A DNA stretch of 64,000 nt, from positions 1 through 64,000 of the forward strand of contig CAIVKH010000279.1 in assembly GCA_903906425.1 (NCBI GenBank). Reading direction: 5' to 3'. Below the pieces are notes generated by a model. The model was not told the DNA's origin and did no database searches. It saw nothing but the letters and a program-made list of their open reading frames with translations. Each line of letters opens with the position of its first letter. Position 1 is the stretch's first letter. Shown here piece after piece: positions 18,909 to 28,630 of the stretch. This DNA is from an uncultured bacterium (GTDB taxonomy: Bacteria; Verrucomicrobiota; Kiritimatiellia; CAIVKH01). Both the position numbers and the translations under genes were made by a program.

Positions 18909-19541
18909 ATGAGCCACCATCATCATCACACGCATCATCCGCACGAGGCGGAGGCCGATGCGTTGCGCGCAAGGCTTGCATCAGCTGTCGCCCCGGCCGG
19001 GGCGACGGCGGACGCGTATCGCATCGTGGGCTACACGGACGGGCTGGTCGGCGGGGCGGAGCCAGAGTGTGATTCATTGGCCCCGCATTGGGACTCCGGG
19101 CTTACATGGCCAGACGAAAACGATCCGCAGCCTGGCGATGTTTGCTGGGACGCGGGCGTGGCGGGTGGCGTTTCATGGGATGGCGTCTTCTATCGCGATC
19201 TCGCGCGGTACAGCGGAAGCGGCCCGCTTTTCTGGAGCGCCTATCTCAAGCCGGGCAGCGTGGCCGGAATGCAGGGTGGGTTCTGGATCAATTTCGGCCA
19301 GGGCTGGTCGCATCTGCTCAATGACGATCCCGCGCAAATTCTATCCGGGGCTTCGCAGAAACTTTTCTTCGACCCGGCGGCGGGGAACTGGAAGCTGGTG
19401 ATCGAGGCGACGATGTTCGTGACGTTCGAAGTCGTGGTTGTGTGGTCCGGCGTGAAGATCGGCGGCAGCGATCCGGCGGGAATCTATGCTCGCGAGTTCG
19501 GTCTCGACCCGCTCGCGTCGCTGACGATCAAGCCGGTGTAG
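18909..19541 (+). CDS. Hypothetical protein with His-rich N-terminus (MSHHHHHTHHPHEAEAD)
   Basis: 210-aa ORF, 19 bp after the previous CDS. Confidence 0.75.
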   Translation: MSHHHHHTHHPHEAEADALRARLASAVAPAGATADAYRIVGYTDGLVGGAEPECDSLAPHWDSGLTWPDENDPQPGDVCWDAGVAGGVSWDGVFYRDLARYSGSGPLFWSAYLKPGSVAGMQGGFWINFGQGWSHLLNDDPAQILSGASQKLFFDPAAGNWKLVIEATMFVTFEVVVVWSGVKIGGSDPAGIYAREFGLDPLASLTIKPV

Positions 19542-19625
19542 CCGCGTTCTGAGAACGCTGCTACAGCCAGCGCGGCGTGACCTCGCGACGTCTCCATTTT
19601 CCGGCGGCGGGACGTCGTCGCTCCT

Positions 19626-19672
19626 TTCCAATGATTGGAAGTTCGCGCGGGCGCTTTTTCCAATGATTGGAA
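19626..19672. repeat. Palindrome pair at 19626 and 19658 (32-bp spacing)
   Basis: Two exact TTCCAATGATTGGAA between convergent genes. Confidence 0.95.
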
Positions 19673-19693
19673 CTTGCGGTCGGGGTGCGCGGG

Positions 19694-20497
19694 TCAGGGG
19701 GTTGGTTTGGCTGACTCGACGGCGGACGCGGGGGCGGGCGAGCCGGGCGCGGGCTTGGGGGTGCCGACGTAGTCTGCCGCGAGGGCTTGCTGCTTGAGCG
19801 CGGCGAGGTCGTGGTAGCCGACGACGGCGTTCTGGATGATGCCGTTGCGGTCGATGAAGAACGTGGTCGGGATCGCGGTGAGGCCGGAGAATGGCGGCGG
19901 GAGATTTCCGCCGGAGGTGGCGACCGGATAGTTCATGGATTGCTTCGCGGCGAACGATTTCAGCTTGCCGGCGTCTTCGTCGCTGATGCCGACGATGACG
20001 AGTTCATCGGGCGAAATTTGTTTGCGCAGGTCGATGAAGTGCGGAATTTCGCGGCGGCACGGCGGGCACCAGGTGGCCCAGAAGTCGAGCACGACGCGCT
20101 TGCCCTTGAGCTCGCCCAGCTTGATTTGTTTTCCGTCGAGATCGGTGACGGTGAAATCTGGCGCGCGCACGCCAGCCCAGTCCTCCGGTTTGACCGCAGT
20201 CTCTTCAGTTCCAATGCCGTCAATCCCGGCGCTGGCCCGCTTGAACATCGTCACGCAAAACACGGTCATCCCGCCGGCGATGAGCATGCCGGCGATGGAA
20301 AGAATCAGCCCGGCGATGGCCATGCCCTTCGGTACGCCGCGCCGCCGCAGATGAACAATCGCGAGGACCAGCCCGACGATGCCGATGACGCCGCCGATGA
20401 GAAAGAGGCCCATCAGGACGGCAAGAATGCCGAGCACGAGGCTGGCAATCGCAAGGCCGACGGGCGGGCGGGTTGTCTGTTCAGTCGTTGTGTTCAT
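19694..20497 (-). CDS. TlpA-like thioredoxin/redoxin with N-terminal membrane domain (DUF4190-like)
   Basis: VLDFWATWCPPCRREIPHF; two TM segments; start MNTTTEQ at 20497 preferred. Confidence 0.88.
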   Translation of the reverse strand: MNTTTEQTTRPPVGLAIASLVLGILAVLMGLFLIGGVIGIVGLVLAIVHLRRRGVPKGMAIAGLILSIAGMLIAGGMTVFCVTMFKRASAGIDGIGTEETAVKPEDWAGVRAPDFTVTDLDGKQIKLGELKGKRVVLDFWATWCPPCRREIPHFIDLRKQISPDELVIVGISDEDAGKLKSFAAKQSMNYPVATSGGNLPPPFSGLTAIPTTFFIDRNGIIQNAVVGYHDLAALKQQALAADYVGTPKPAPGSPAPASAVESAKPTP

Positions 20498-20727
20498 ATC
20501 GGTTTCTCCTGCGCACATTCTTCCACCCGCCCGGCGGCGATGCAATTGTCTTCACCGCGTCGCCGGGGAAAGGGGTTTTATCTTCGCGGCTCTTCGCGGC
20601 CGGCGCACATGCAAGAACTCCGACGCCGCCGGGCACGCTCGTGATCCTATCGCGTTCTTTTCTGCGTTCGTGTTTGTTCCCGCTGTTCGCCAACCAAGGA
20701 AGCAAATCGGGTCCGCGATTACAAAAT

Positions 20728-20775
20728 TTCCAATGATTGGAAAAGAGCGGGGCCGGTGGTTTCCAATCATTGGAA
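20728..20775. repeat. Palindrome pair at 20728 and 20761 (33-bp spacing)
   Basis: TTCCAATGATTGGAA; TTCCAATCATTGGAA. Confidence 0.95.
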
Positions 20776-20780
20776 AGTCG

Positions 20781-23700
20781 TCACGGAATGAGCTGTGCGC
20801 GATAGAAACGCTGCGTGGCGGAAGGCGTGTCCGTGATTTGAATCACGAAGCTGGATGCGCGATTGGTGCTCAGCAAGGTCCACAGCGGCGAGGTGATCGT
20901 GTCGTTGAATTCGATGCGGTACAGGTGGCCGGGGGTGCCGGAGAGGCCGAGGCCGATCGAGCCGGCCTGGCAGTTGATGGAACTGACGGACGTCGTGGCC
21001 GACAACTGGTTCGCGGCGCGCGGCGTCCAGTTGGTCATGAAATAGAACGTGTTCGTGCTGCCGTCGGGGAACAGGCCCTGGCTCACGTTTGACCATTGCT
21101 GGCTGAAGACGATGGCGTGTTGCAAAACGCCCGCAGAATTATACAAGCCGATGGCCTCGCCGCTCGCGCTGAGCTTGAAGTTCGTGTGCAGATCGCCGTT
21201 GCTCGACGTGCCGGGCGGCGTGCTGCCATCGGCCCACAAGAGCAGGAAACCCCGCGCGGGAATGACCGTGTTCGTCGGCACGGTCCACTGTGACGGCTGC
21301 GAGAGGTCGTCGGTGAGATGAAATCCGGAGAGATCAACCGGCGCTGCGTTCGGATTGTAGAGTTCGAACCAGTCGGAGAAATTTCCGTTCGCCGGATCCG
21401 GATAGCCGCCGGGACCCTTGTTATCCGCCATCCACTCGTTGACGACCACCGGGCGCGGCGCGGCCAGGCCAAGGTTCGTGACGGTGATGGAGGTGAGCGC
21501 GTTCGAGAGCGTCGCGCCGCGCAGGTCGAAACCTTGAAGCGTCATCGCGTTTGCGTAGTCGGTGAGCGGGATCGTGAGCAGCCAGTTTGTCGCGCTGAGC
21601 CAGGTGACCTGATAGTTGACGCCATTGACAAAAATCGCGCTCAGGCTGACCGGCGCGGTGCCGCCGATGGTGACATATGAATTTGAAACGGTGAATCCGT
21701 TGCCGCTGTTGTTCGTGATGACGAACGGCGTCGAAAGCGCAAGCTGGCTCTTCACCCACGCGGCGCGCTGCGCGAGCCACGTGACCGCGCCGCTCCAGTT
21801 CTGGCCGACGCGCGGAGCATAGTTGCTGGCCCACGCCGAATTGTAGGCGGTGTCGCCGGTGAAGTTGGCGAGGTCGTTGATGTGGCCGTAGTATGCGTGC
21901 AAATTCGCGGGCCGGTTGATCAGCTTCGTCGTGTTCGCCGAACCCGTGCCGGGGAATACGTTGTTCGTCGCCTGAACGAACGAGTAATCAAGATCCCAAA
22001 GGAAGCCCATGGCTTTGCCGTCCTCGGGACGGAAGTAGATGATGTGGTTGTGCGAATTACCGTAGGTGTAGATGTCGCTTCCTCCGATCAGTCCAATATA
22101 CGCGACAGACCGCATCCACTCGTCCACGTCCATCAACGCGGACATCTGCGCGTCGAGCACGGCGCCGGTGGTGCTGAACGCCTTCGCGAGCGCGACCATC
22201 GGTGCGTAGTTGTTTCGCGCGGTGTGATTCTCCTTCAGAAAAATCCAGCGGTATTGCTCCGCATCATCGCCAAGATCCCTGAAGTCGGTGCCGATAACGC
22301 CATCCGGCTGCGGCATCTTTGCCGACTGCGGATCGTTCGTCACGACAGTCGTCGTCGGATAGTAGATCAGCTCCAGCTTGAACATGTCGCCATCGTTTCC
22401 GTTCTTGTACTGCGAATTGAGAAACTCGCTTCCATATTTCGCCAGGATCATCAGTCCCGTGCCCGTGTCCTGCGCGCGCGGCGCGATGAACTGGCAGAGA
22501 TCGTCATACATGCCCGGCAGCATTCCCGCGCGGTTGATGATGTGCTTGAGCAGAATCTCATCGTTGTCCCCACCCTTGCCCGAATAACCACCCGAGCGGT
22601 CAATCGTGAAGCCGTCGAGGACGCCGCGAAACGGCTGGTCCGACGGATAGCGAATCGTGAAGCCGACGCGCGTCGTATTGTCACGCCCGCGCTCGCTGCC
22701 TTGCAGATGAACCGTCGAGTCATAGGCGACGGTTCGTTCGTCCGTGATCACCGTGCAGGGCACCTCATCGTTGCTCATCACATTCGTGTCGGAATGCATC
22801 CATGCCGTATCAGCGGGCGTCATCAGCAGCCTCACCGTGCGAAGCCGCTGCGAAATGATCGTTCCGTCAGAGACGCCGAACAGCGCGCGCGAATTCGTAC
22901 CGCCCGCCGGATAATATGAAATCGCGCCGGCGGCATCGGCGGCCTCGACATAAAATTGAACATTCGTTCCGGCGGCCTGCCCGGGAATTCCTGCCGACAA
23001 CGACACGCTTCCATCGGCATTTGAACCCGGCGTCATCAACACATCCTGCCATGTGCCGCCGCCCACGGCGTAGTGAAGCGTCGCCCAAACAATGCCGTCG
23101 GGATCGCTCGCGTTCACAGAGACAGAAACCGGTTGCCCATTCGTCGGCACCACCGGCAAATGGCGAAGGCTGGAAAATGTCGGTCCGATGTTCGCAACGT
23201 GCCGCGAATTCTGCGCGCCGGGCGTCCCGTTCAGCGCCGGCACAGCCAGTTCGTGGATGCGCGCGAGGCGATTGAAATAAAGCCGCGTGTTGAGCCGGTT
23301 GCAGCCTGCAAGCCACTTCGCCCGGAACGAAACTTCGTACACGAGACCATTTGTGATCGGCAGATTGTTCGTCAGCGTCGTCTCAACATGATTGTGCATG
23401 TGCTCGGCGTAGCCGTCCGAAACGAGATGCAACACATGATTCGCGGCGTTGTCCGGATCAACGATCACTTCGCTGTTCTTCTGGGTTCCAATGCACCGCC
23501 ACGTCGCCATCCCGCTCTCGAAGTTCCCGTTCTGAATCAACTGTCGCGCGGTTCCCGTTGGCGATTCGATCACGCTGATATCGTCGAGCAGGATCTCGCC
23601 GGAATCGAGCAGGCCGAAAACAAATTCCTTCCACACCGTCGGGCTGCTCGCAGTTTCGACCGTGGCCGTGGCCGAATAGGTGATGGTCTGCCACGAGGCC

Positions 23701-26111
23701 TTCGTTCGATCATCGCTGGCGGCCCATGCCTCCGGCCGCGAATTGTCGGCGCGCGGATCGCGAAGCTCCAAGCTCGAACCGAGGCCGTCGGTATATTCCG
23801 GCCACGGCCGCGAATCGCGGTAGTGGACCGAATCCGCGAGATTACCCCAGCCGTCCGCCGGATAATTCGCCGCGTCAAAAAGCTCGAGCAGTGCATCGCC
23901 GCCGGAGAGCCGGCTGGAAAAATTTCCGATGATGTCCGCGCCGGAATACATCGCGGCCAGATATGCCACGTCGCGCGCGACGACGAGATAACCCCCGGCG
24001 GAAATCGTCTTCCCGTCGGGAAAACTGAAAATCGTATTGCCGTTCTTGTCGATCCTCCATCCGGTCAGGTCAACGGCGTTTGATCCGCGATTGAAAAGTT
24101 CGATCCATTGTTCCGGCGAATTCGTGGCCGGCCCCTGCGGGTCGCGCGGGTGATACATGATTTCGTTGATCACGATATCGCGATTGAATGCAAACTGGTT
24201 GGTCGCGCCCTTTGTTTCGACAGACGGATGCATCCACGTTCCCGTTCCATCGGGGAACCGCGCCCGCGGATAGCGCTTGGCGACCATCGCATCCACGACG
24301 TTTGATTTTCCCGGCGTGTAGAGCACGATCTGGTCGCCGGGGTCCGCGCCCCAGCCGAGCTGCGCGCGTTCGATGACGAGGAATCCGCCGGGCGGCAGGT
24401 TCGTCGGCGGGATGATGTATTCCTGATCCGGCAGACCGAATCGTTTGAAAACGTAGTTCGTCATCGGCACGTTCGTGGTGCCGTAGTTCATGATCTCGAC
24501 CCAGAAATTCGCATTCGTCACATAAGGCATTTCGTTGAACGCAAGCGTCGGAAGTTGAGGCAGAGGACTGTTGGAAGTGCACACCGTCAATTCCGCGCCG
24601 AACGTCGCGTCGTTGGTTCCGTCCACGGCCTGATGAAGTTCGACCGCCAGGAAATTCGTTCCGGAAATGAGCGAAGTTCCCGGCAGGAAGAACGGCCCGG
24701 AGATTCCGGCGCTGCCGATGTTCGTCGTTGCGGGCGTTCCGTTCGAAATCGCGCCGGAGGGCATGTTCAGCCGCAGGATTTCCGCGCCGTTCAGATTGAA
24801 CACCGCGCCATCGTCCACGGTGGCGCGCAGCCGCAGCGATGCGGCGGTCACGTCGCCGGTGACGACGAACGTCGTGCGGAAATAATACGACGTACCGCCG
24901 GTGCTCAACACCGCGTTCGTTGAAAAAGATTTCGTCGAGCTTCCGCCGGCCTTGACGCGAAATCCAGACGGCCCGGCGCCGGAATTCCATGCAAAGAAAT
25001 CGAGCGTATTCGTCGCGGGCAGGAAGCCGTTCGTGATCGTGAACACGGGGCTGAACGCCGCGAAGCCCGTGAAGCTCAGGCCGCGCATCGTCCCGTTGAG
25101 CGCGATGTTCGTCAGGATGTTGTCCACCGCGACCTGCAACGTCACCACTGCATTTGTCGGGTCGTACGACGACAGATCGAACGTCGTGCGGAACTGGTAG
25201 AGGCCGTTCGAAACCGACGTCGTGCCGTTCGACACGACGCCGATCCATCGCGAAGTCGAATCGTTGTTTGTCCACGCGGAGTGATTCTGCATGACCATTG
25301 CCGGGGCGGGATTTGTTCCGTAGGCGGAAGCCGCAAGCTGATAGTGCGGGTCAAGCTGGCCGGGCGCGAGCGCGACGCCGCCCGCGTCGAGCCCGCTGCT
25401 GAAAAGCGTCGCGATCGCCTGCGTGTCGCCGGGTCGCCAGTCCGCGAAAACGCCCGTGCCCGAAAGCCACGTCCCTGCGTCGAAATCCGCGGCGCGCCAG
25501 TTGCCCGTCGGCGCAATCGCCGTGTATTTCCAGGCCGAGTCGAAATGGACAACGATGTTTTCGCTGTTCGAGCCTCCCGGAAAATTCCGCATGCCGGGCG
25601 AGCCGCCGACTTGCACGCTCGCGCGCCAGTTCGTCGCGTCGCCGCTCGCGGATTCTTCGTCGAGTTTCGAAAGTGACGGGCCCGCGCCGTCGGGCGCGAC
25701 GGGCCAGTCGCCTTTCGGGCCGTAGGTGACGGAATCCATCAGCCGCTGGTTGTTGTTGCGAAGTTCAATCGTGTCGCCGCTGTTGCCGAGCCGGCCCGCG
25801 AACGGCCCGATGACATTCGTGATTCCGAAAACCGCCGCGATGTTTGTCGGCGAAAGCGCGACGACCAGAAATCCGCCGGCGGCGATCGCGGTTCCCTGGG
25901 GAAAAGTGAAATCAACCGCCTTCGCCAGCGACCAGCCGGAGATGTCCAGGTCCACGGCCATCTGGTTGTGCAGTTCGACCCATTCGAACGCCGACTCGTT
26001 CGTCTGCGGGTGGTACATGACCTCGTTGAAAACGACGGTGACATCCGCGCGCAGCGAAAATGCCGCGCCCAAAATCAGAATTCCCGCCAGACATGAAAAT
26101 CTTAATCGCAC
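20781..26111 (-). CDS. Giant secreted protein with repeated lamin-tail (LTD) domains and a CotH kinase-like region
   Basis: 1776 aa; repeated LTD-like VFNEVMYHPQTNESAFEWVELHN, INEIMYHPRDPQGPATNSPEQWIELFN, VNEWMADNKGPGGYPDPANGNFSDWFELYNP; CotH-like DVDEWMRSVAYIGLIGGSDIYTYGNSHNHIIY. Confidence 0.85.
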   Translation of the reverse strand: MRLRFSCLAGILILGAAFSLRADVTVVFNEVMYHPQTNESAFEWVELHNQMAVDLDISGWSLAKAVDFTFPQGTAIAAGGFLVVALSPTNIAAVFGITNVIGPFAGRLGNSGDTIELRNNNQRLMDSVTYGPKGDWPVAPDGAGPSLSKLDEESASGDATNWRASVQVGGSPGMRNFPGGSNSENIVVHFDSAWKYTAIAPTGNWRAADFDAGTWLSGTGVFADWRPGDTQAIATLFSSGLDAGGVALAPGQLDPHYQLAASAYGTNPAPAMVMQNHSAWTNNDSTSRWIGVVSNGTTSVSNGLYQFRTTFDLSSYDPTNAVVTLQVAVDNILTNIALNGTMRGLSFTGFAAFSPVFTITNGFLPATNTLDFFAWNSGAGPSGFRVKAGGSSTKSFSTNAVLSTGGTSYYFRTTFVVTGDVTAASLRLRATVDDGAVFNLNGAEILRLNMPSGAISNGTPATTNIGSAGISGPFFLPGTSLISGTNFLAVELHQAVDGTNDATFGAELTVCTSNSPLPQLPTLAFNEMPYVTNANFWVEIMNYGTTNVPMTNYVFKRFGLPDQEYIIPPTNLPPGGFLVIERAQLGWGADPGDQIVLYTPGKSNVVDAMVAKRYPRARFPDGTGTWMHPSVETKGATNQFAFNRDIVINEIMYHPRDPQGPATNSPEQWIELFNRGSNAVDLTGWRIDKNGNTIFSFPDGKTISAGGYLVVARDVAYLAAMYSGADIIGNFSSRLSGGDALLELFDAANYPADGWGNLADSVHYRDSRPWPEYTDGLGSSLELRDPRADNSRPEAWAASDDRTKASWQTITYSATATVETASSPTVWKEFVFGLLDSGEILLDDISVIESPTGTARQLIQNGNFESGMATWRCIGTQKNSEVIVDPDNAANHVLHLVSDGYAEHMHNHVETTLTNNLPITNGLVYEVSFRAKWLAGCNRLNTRLYFNRLARIHELAVPALNGTPGAQNSRHVANIGPTFSSLRHLPVVPTNGQPVSVSVNASDPDGIVWATLHYAVGGGTWQDVLMTPGSNADGSVSLSAGIPGQAAGTNVQFYVEAADAAGAISYYPAGGTNSRALFGVSDGTIISQRLRTVRLLMTPADTAWMHSDTNVMSNDEVPCTVITDERTVAYDSTVHLQGSERGRDNTTRVGFTIRYPSDQPFRGVLDGFTIDRSGGYSGKGGDNDEILLKHIINRAGMLPGMYDDLCQFIAPRAQDTGTGLMILAKYGSEFLNSQYKNGNDGDMFKLELIYYPTTTVVTNDPQSAKMPQPDGVIGTDFRDLGDDAEQYRWIFLKENHTARNNYAPMVALAKAFSTTGAVLDAQMSALMDVDEWMRSVAYIGLIGGSDIYTYGNSHNHIIYFRPEDGKAMGFLWDLDYSFVQATNNVFPGTGSANTTKLINRPANLHAYYGHINDLANFTGDTAYNSAWASNYAPRVGQNWSGAVTWLAQRAAWVKSQLALSTPFVITNNSGNGFTVSNSYVTIGGTAPVSLSAIFVNGVNYQVTWLSATNWLLTIPLTDYANAMTLQGFDLRGATLSNALTSITVTNLGLAAPRPVVVNEWMADNKGPGGYPDPANGNFSDWFELYNPNAAPVDLSGFHLTDDLSQPSQWTVPTNTVIPARGFLLLWADGSTPPGTSSNGDLHTNFKLSASGEAIGLYNSAGVLQHAIVFSQQWSNVSQGLFPDGSTNTFYFMTNWTPRAANQLSATTSVSSINCQAGSIGLGLSGTPGHLYRIEFNDTITSPLWTLLSTNRASSFVIQITDTPSATQRFYRAQLIP

Positions 26112-26163
26112 GGCGGGTCATTATGCCTGCATCCCTGCCGCGCCGCAATGCCACTGCGCCGGT

Positions 26164-26210
26164 TTCCAATCATTGGAAACTTGCGCGGCGGTCTTTTCCA
26201 ATGATTGGAA
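26164..26210. repeat. Palindrome pair at 26164 and 26196 (32-bp spacing)
   Basis: TTCCAATCATTGGAA; TTCCAATGATTGGAA in a divergent gap. Confidence 0.95.
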
Positions 26211-26425
26211 ATTTTCTGCGCGGCCCGCGGCCCCGGCGTTGTCGCGGGCCGGTTTTTCCGCGTGCAACAGCGGGCATGAGGGAGTAGTAAGAGTTGCAGA
26301 TATTGTGATGAACACATCCGGCGTTCATCCAATCAAACCAGGGGATCCTGCGATGGCGGTTGCCGCCACGCGGGCGCGGGCACGAACGGGCCGGATGCGA
26401 CCAGAAGTTTGAAAAGGACCGCAAC

Positions 26426-27226
26426 ATGACGAGAGTTCAATGCATTGTTCTGACGATTTCGCTGGCGGCCGTGAGTTCGCTGCAGGCCCAGTTCACCCCG
26501 GCGCCGACGAACGCCGCGGCAGAAATGGCCCTTGCCGGCACGAACGATTATTCCTGGCTCACCGGCGCCACCATGCCTCCGCCGGGGCCAATGATTGATG
26601 CGGCGCTGGCGGCGCTGCCGAAGTCGCTCTCCGACAGGACCGACTGGGTGGCCCGCATGAGGAAGGCCGCATGGATTCCGGTCGTCGGGCTGAAATACGA
26701 CATCGGCCAGGACGCGTTCCGCCACTATCAAAATATCCCGAACGGCCAGCGCACGACCACGACCACGCAATCCCAGCACCAGGACTCGTCGCAAGCCGGC
26801 CAGAGCGCCATGCAATCGACGAAGGAATCGCAGACCCAGCAAAGCATCAGCAGCGGGTCGCAGGACTCCTACTCGACCAGCTACTCCGTCGAGAACGACG
26901 GCCCCACCAGCATCGCGCTGGGCGACCAGGCGCAGTGGGTCAACACCTATGGCATTGTCCTTTCGTGGGATCTCTCGCGGCTCGTCTTCCGGCAGGAAGA
27001 GATGTCCGTGCTGCGCGCCGACATTGACAAGGAGCAGTTCCGCCAGAACGTCCGCCAGCAGGTCATCCAGACCTACTACGACCTCAAGGAAGCCCTCCTG
27101 CTCATGCAGTCGGACACCTACAAGGATTCCATCCCTCTGCGCATCCGCAAGGAGCGCCTCGCCTACCTGCTGGACACCCTGGCCGACGGCGCGCTTTCCA
27201 CCCGCTCCGGCCGCAAGGCCCCGTGA
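26426..27226 (+). CDS. Short TolC-like outer-membrane efflux-type protein
   Basis: Signal peptide, VLSWDLSRLVF...RQQVIQTYYDLKEALLLM coiled-coil resembling TolC family; about half usual size. Confidence 0.6.
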   Translation: MTRVQCIVLTISLAAVSSLQAQFTPAPTNAAAEMALAGTNDYSWLTGATMPPPGPMIDAALAALPKSLSDRTDWVARMRKAAWIPVVGLKYDIGQDAFRHYQNIPNGQRTTTTTQSQHQDSSQAGQSAMQSTKESQTQQSISSGSQDSYSTSYSVENDGPTSIALGDQAQWVNTYGIVLSWDLSRLVFRQEEMSVLRADIDKEQFRQNVRQQVIQTYYDLKEALLLMQSDTYKDSIPLRIRKERLAYLLDTLADGALSTRSGRKAP

Positions 27227-27312
27227 CAACTTCTGGCCAGAAAGTACTCTTCACAGAAAAGTACACCGGCTAAAGGAGCATTCTGCCGCGCCAGCCGCCG
27301 TCCCCGCGCGAT

Positions 27313-27391
27313 TTCCAATGATTGGAAACTTGCGGAGCGGTCGTTTCCAACCATTGGAGAAGTTGCGTGCGCAGATTTCCAATGATTGGAA
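27313..27391. repeat. Palindrome triplet at 27313, 27345, 27377 (32-bp spacing)
   Basis: TTCCAATGATTGGAA; TTCCAACCATTGGAG; TTCCAATGATTGGAA. Confidence 0.95.
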
Positions 27392-27435
27392 GCCGCGGGC
27401 CGGCGGGTCGCGGCGGATCAATCCGGGGCGGCCGC

Positions 27436-28629
27436 TCAGCGGCCGGGTATGAAATGCCGCCAGAGCTGCTCGAATTTCAGTTCCCACCAGGGCTGGCCGA
27501 CGTGGACGGTCACGCTTTCGCCGGGCATCAGGTCGTTCGGGCCGTTGGCCACGATCACGACGCGGCGGCCGCGCACCGGCTGCTTCGGCACGGGGCTGGC
27601 GGTGGGCGGAAGCGTGAGAATCTCCGGGCCGATGGCGGTGACCTTGGCGCGCAGCGGTTCAACGTCGCGCAGGCGCTGGGTCAGCAGCACGGTGTCGCCG
27701 ATGTTGATGTCGCGGAAGAGCCATTCGGGGACGAAGGCGATGACGCGCTGGCTCTCGCGGGCGACGAGGCTGACCACCGGATCGGAGGCCTTGATGACCT
27801 CGCCCGGAAAATGCAGCAGGCGCGAGACGGTTCCATCGTGCGTGGCGCGGATCGTGTAGTGGCCCTTGCGTTCGCGGAGCGAGGCGATGAGGTCGCGCGC
27901 GGCGGCGATGCGTTCCTGAGCGGCCACGGCGTTGGTCGCGGCGGCCAGGCTGTTGGTCCACGTGCGGGACAATGCAAGCTGCTCGCACCCGTGGGCGATG
28001 TCGGCCTCGGTCTGGCGGATGGCTTCGGGATACAGCGCCGCGCCGCGGGCCAGGCTCTCCATCTCCGAGCGGTACACGATCATGTCGCGTGCGTCGGTCA
28101 CGGCGGTGTTCATCACCTGGCTGATCTGGCGGATTTCGTTGCTCAGAACGTCGAGCCTGCTCTGGTCAAGCGCCTGGCGGAACTTCAGATCCCGCTGCCT
28201 GATTTCGGCCTGGTTGATTGCGTTCTCGAACTGCCGCTCCATTTGCGTGTGCTCGAGCTGATATTCGGTGCCCAGCTCCGCCATGCGCGCCGCGAGCTGC
28301 GACTGTTCGAGCGCCATCTGCGCGGTGGTCTCGGCCATCTGCGCATCGAGCACGGTCGAATCGAACTCGGCGATCAGGTCGCCGGCCTTCACCTCCTGGC
28401 CCTCGACAACCGCGATTTTCACGAGGCGCGCGCTCTCGACCGGCGCGACGTCCTCGTGGATGGTCTGGACCACGCCGCTGACGGCGGCGGTGCGCATCGT
28501 TTCGTCGTAGAGCCAGAAGAAGAGCGCGATGGCGGCCAGCCAGGGGATCAGCGGCCACTTCAATTTCATGCGGCTCCACCAGACCCCGGGGTGTCGCCTC
28601 ATGCGGTGCGGAGTAGTTTCGTCGGTCAT
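27436..28629 (-). CDS. HlyD-family membrane fusion protein
   Basis: N-terminal TM, lipoyl-like VKIAVVEGQEVKAGDLIAEFDS, central coiled coil, HYTIRATHDGTVSRLLHFPGEVI. Confidence 0.88.
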   Translation of the reverse strand: MTDETTPHRMRRHPGVWWSRMKLKWPLIPWLAAIALFFWLYDETMRTAAVSGVVQTIHEDVAPVESARLVKIAVVEGQEVKAGDLIAEFDSTVLDAQMAETTAQMALEQSQLAARMAELGTEYQLEHTQMERQFENAINQAEIRQRDLKFRQALDQSRLDVLSNEIRQISQVMNTAVTDARDMIVYRSEMESLARGAALYPEAIRQTEADIAHGCEQLALSRTWTNSLAAATNAVAAQERIAAARDLIASLRERKGHYTIRATHDGTVSRLLHFPGEVIKASDPVVSLVARESQRVIAFVPEWLFRDINIGDTVLLTQRLRDVEPLRAKVTAIGPEILTLPPTASPVPKQPVRGRRVVIVANGPNDLMPGESVTVHVGQPWWELKFEQLWRHFIPGR

Positions 28630-28630
28630 T

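Noticed and set aside
19626-19672. Rho-independent terminators as the general explanation of the palindrome
   Set aside because: Six-bp A/T-rich stem, no consistent T-tract, and frequent occurrence in divergent promoter gaps.
27313-27391. CRISPR array interpretation of the repeated palindromes
   Set aside because: Repeat is 15 bp, spacers are about 17 bp and loosely conserved, copy number per locus is 2-4, loci are dispersed, and no cas genes are present.
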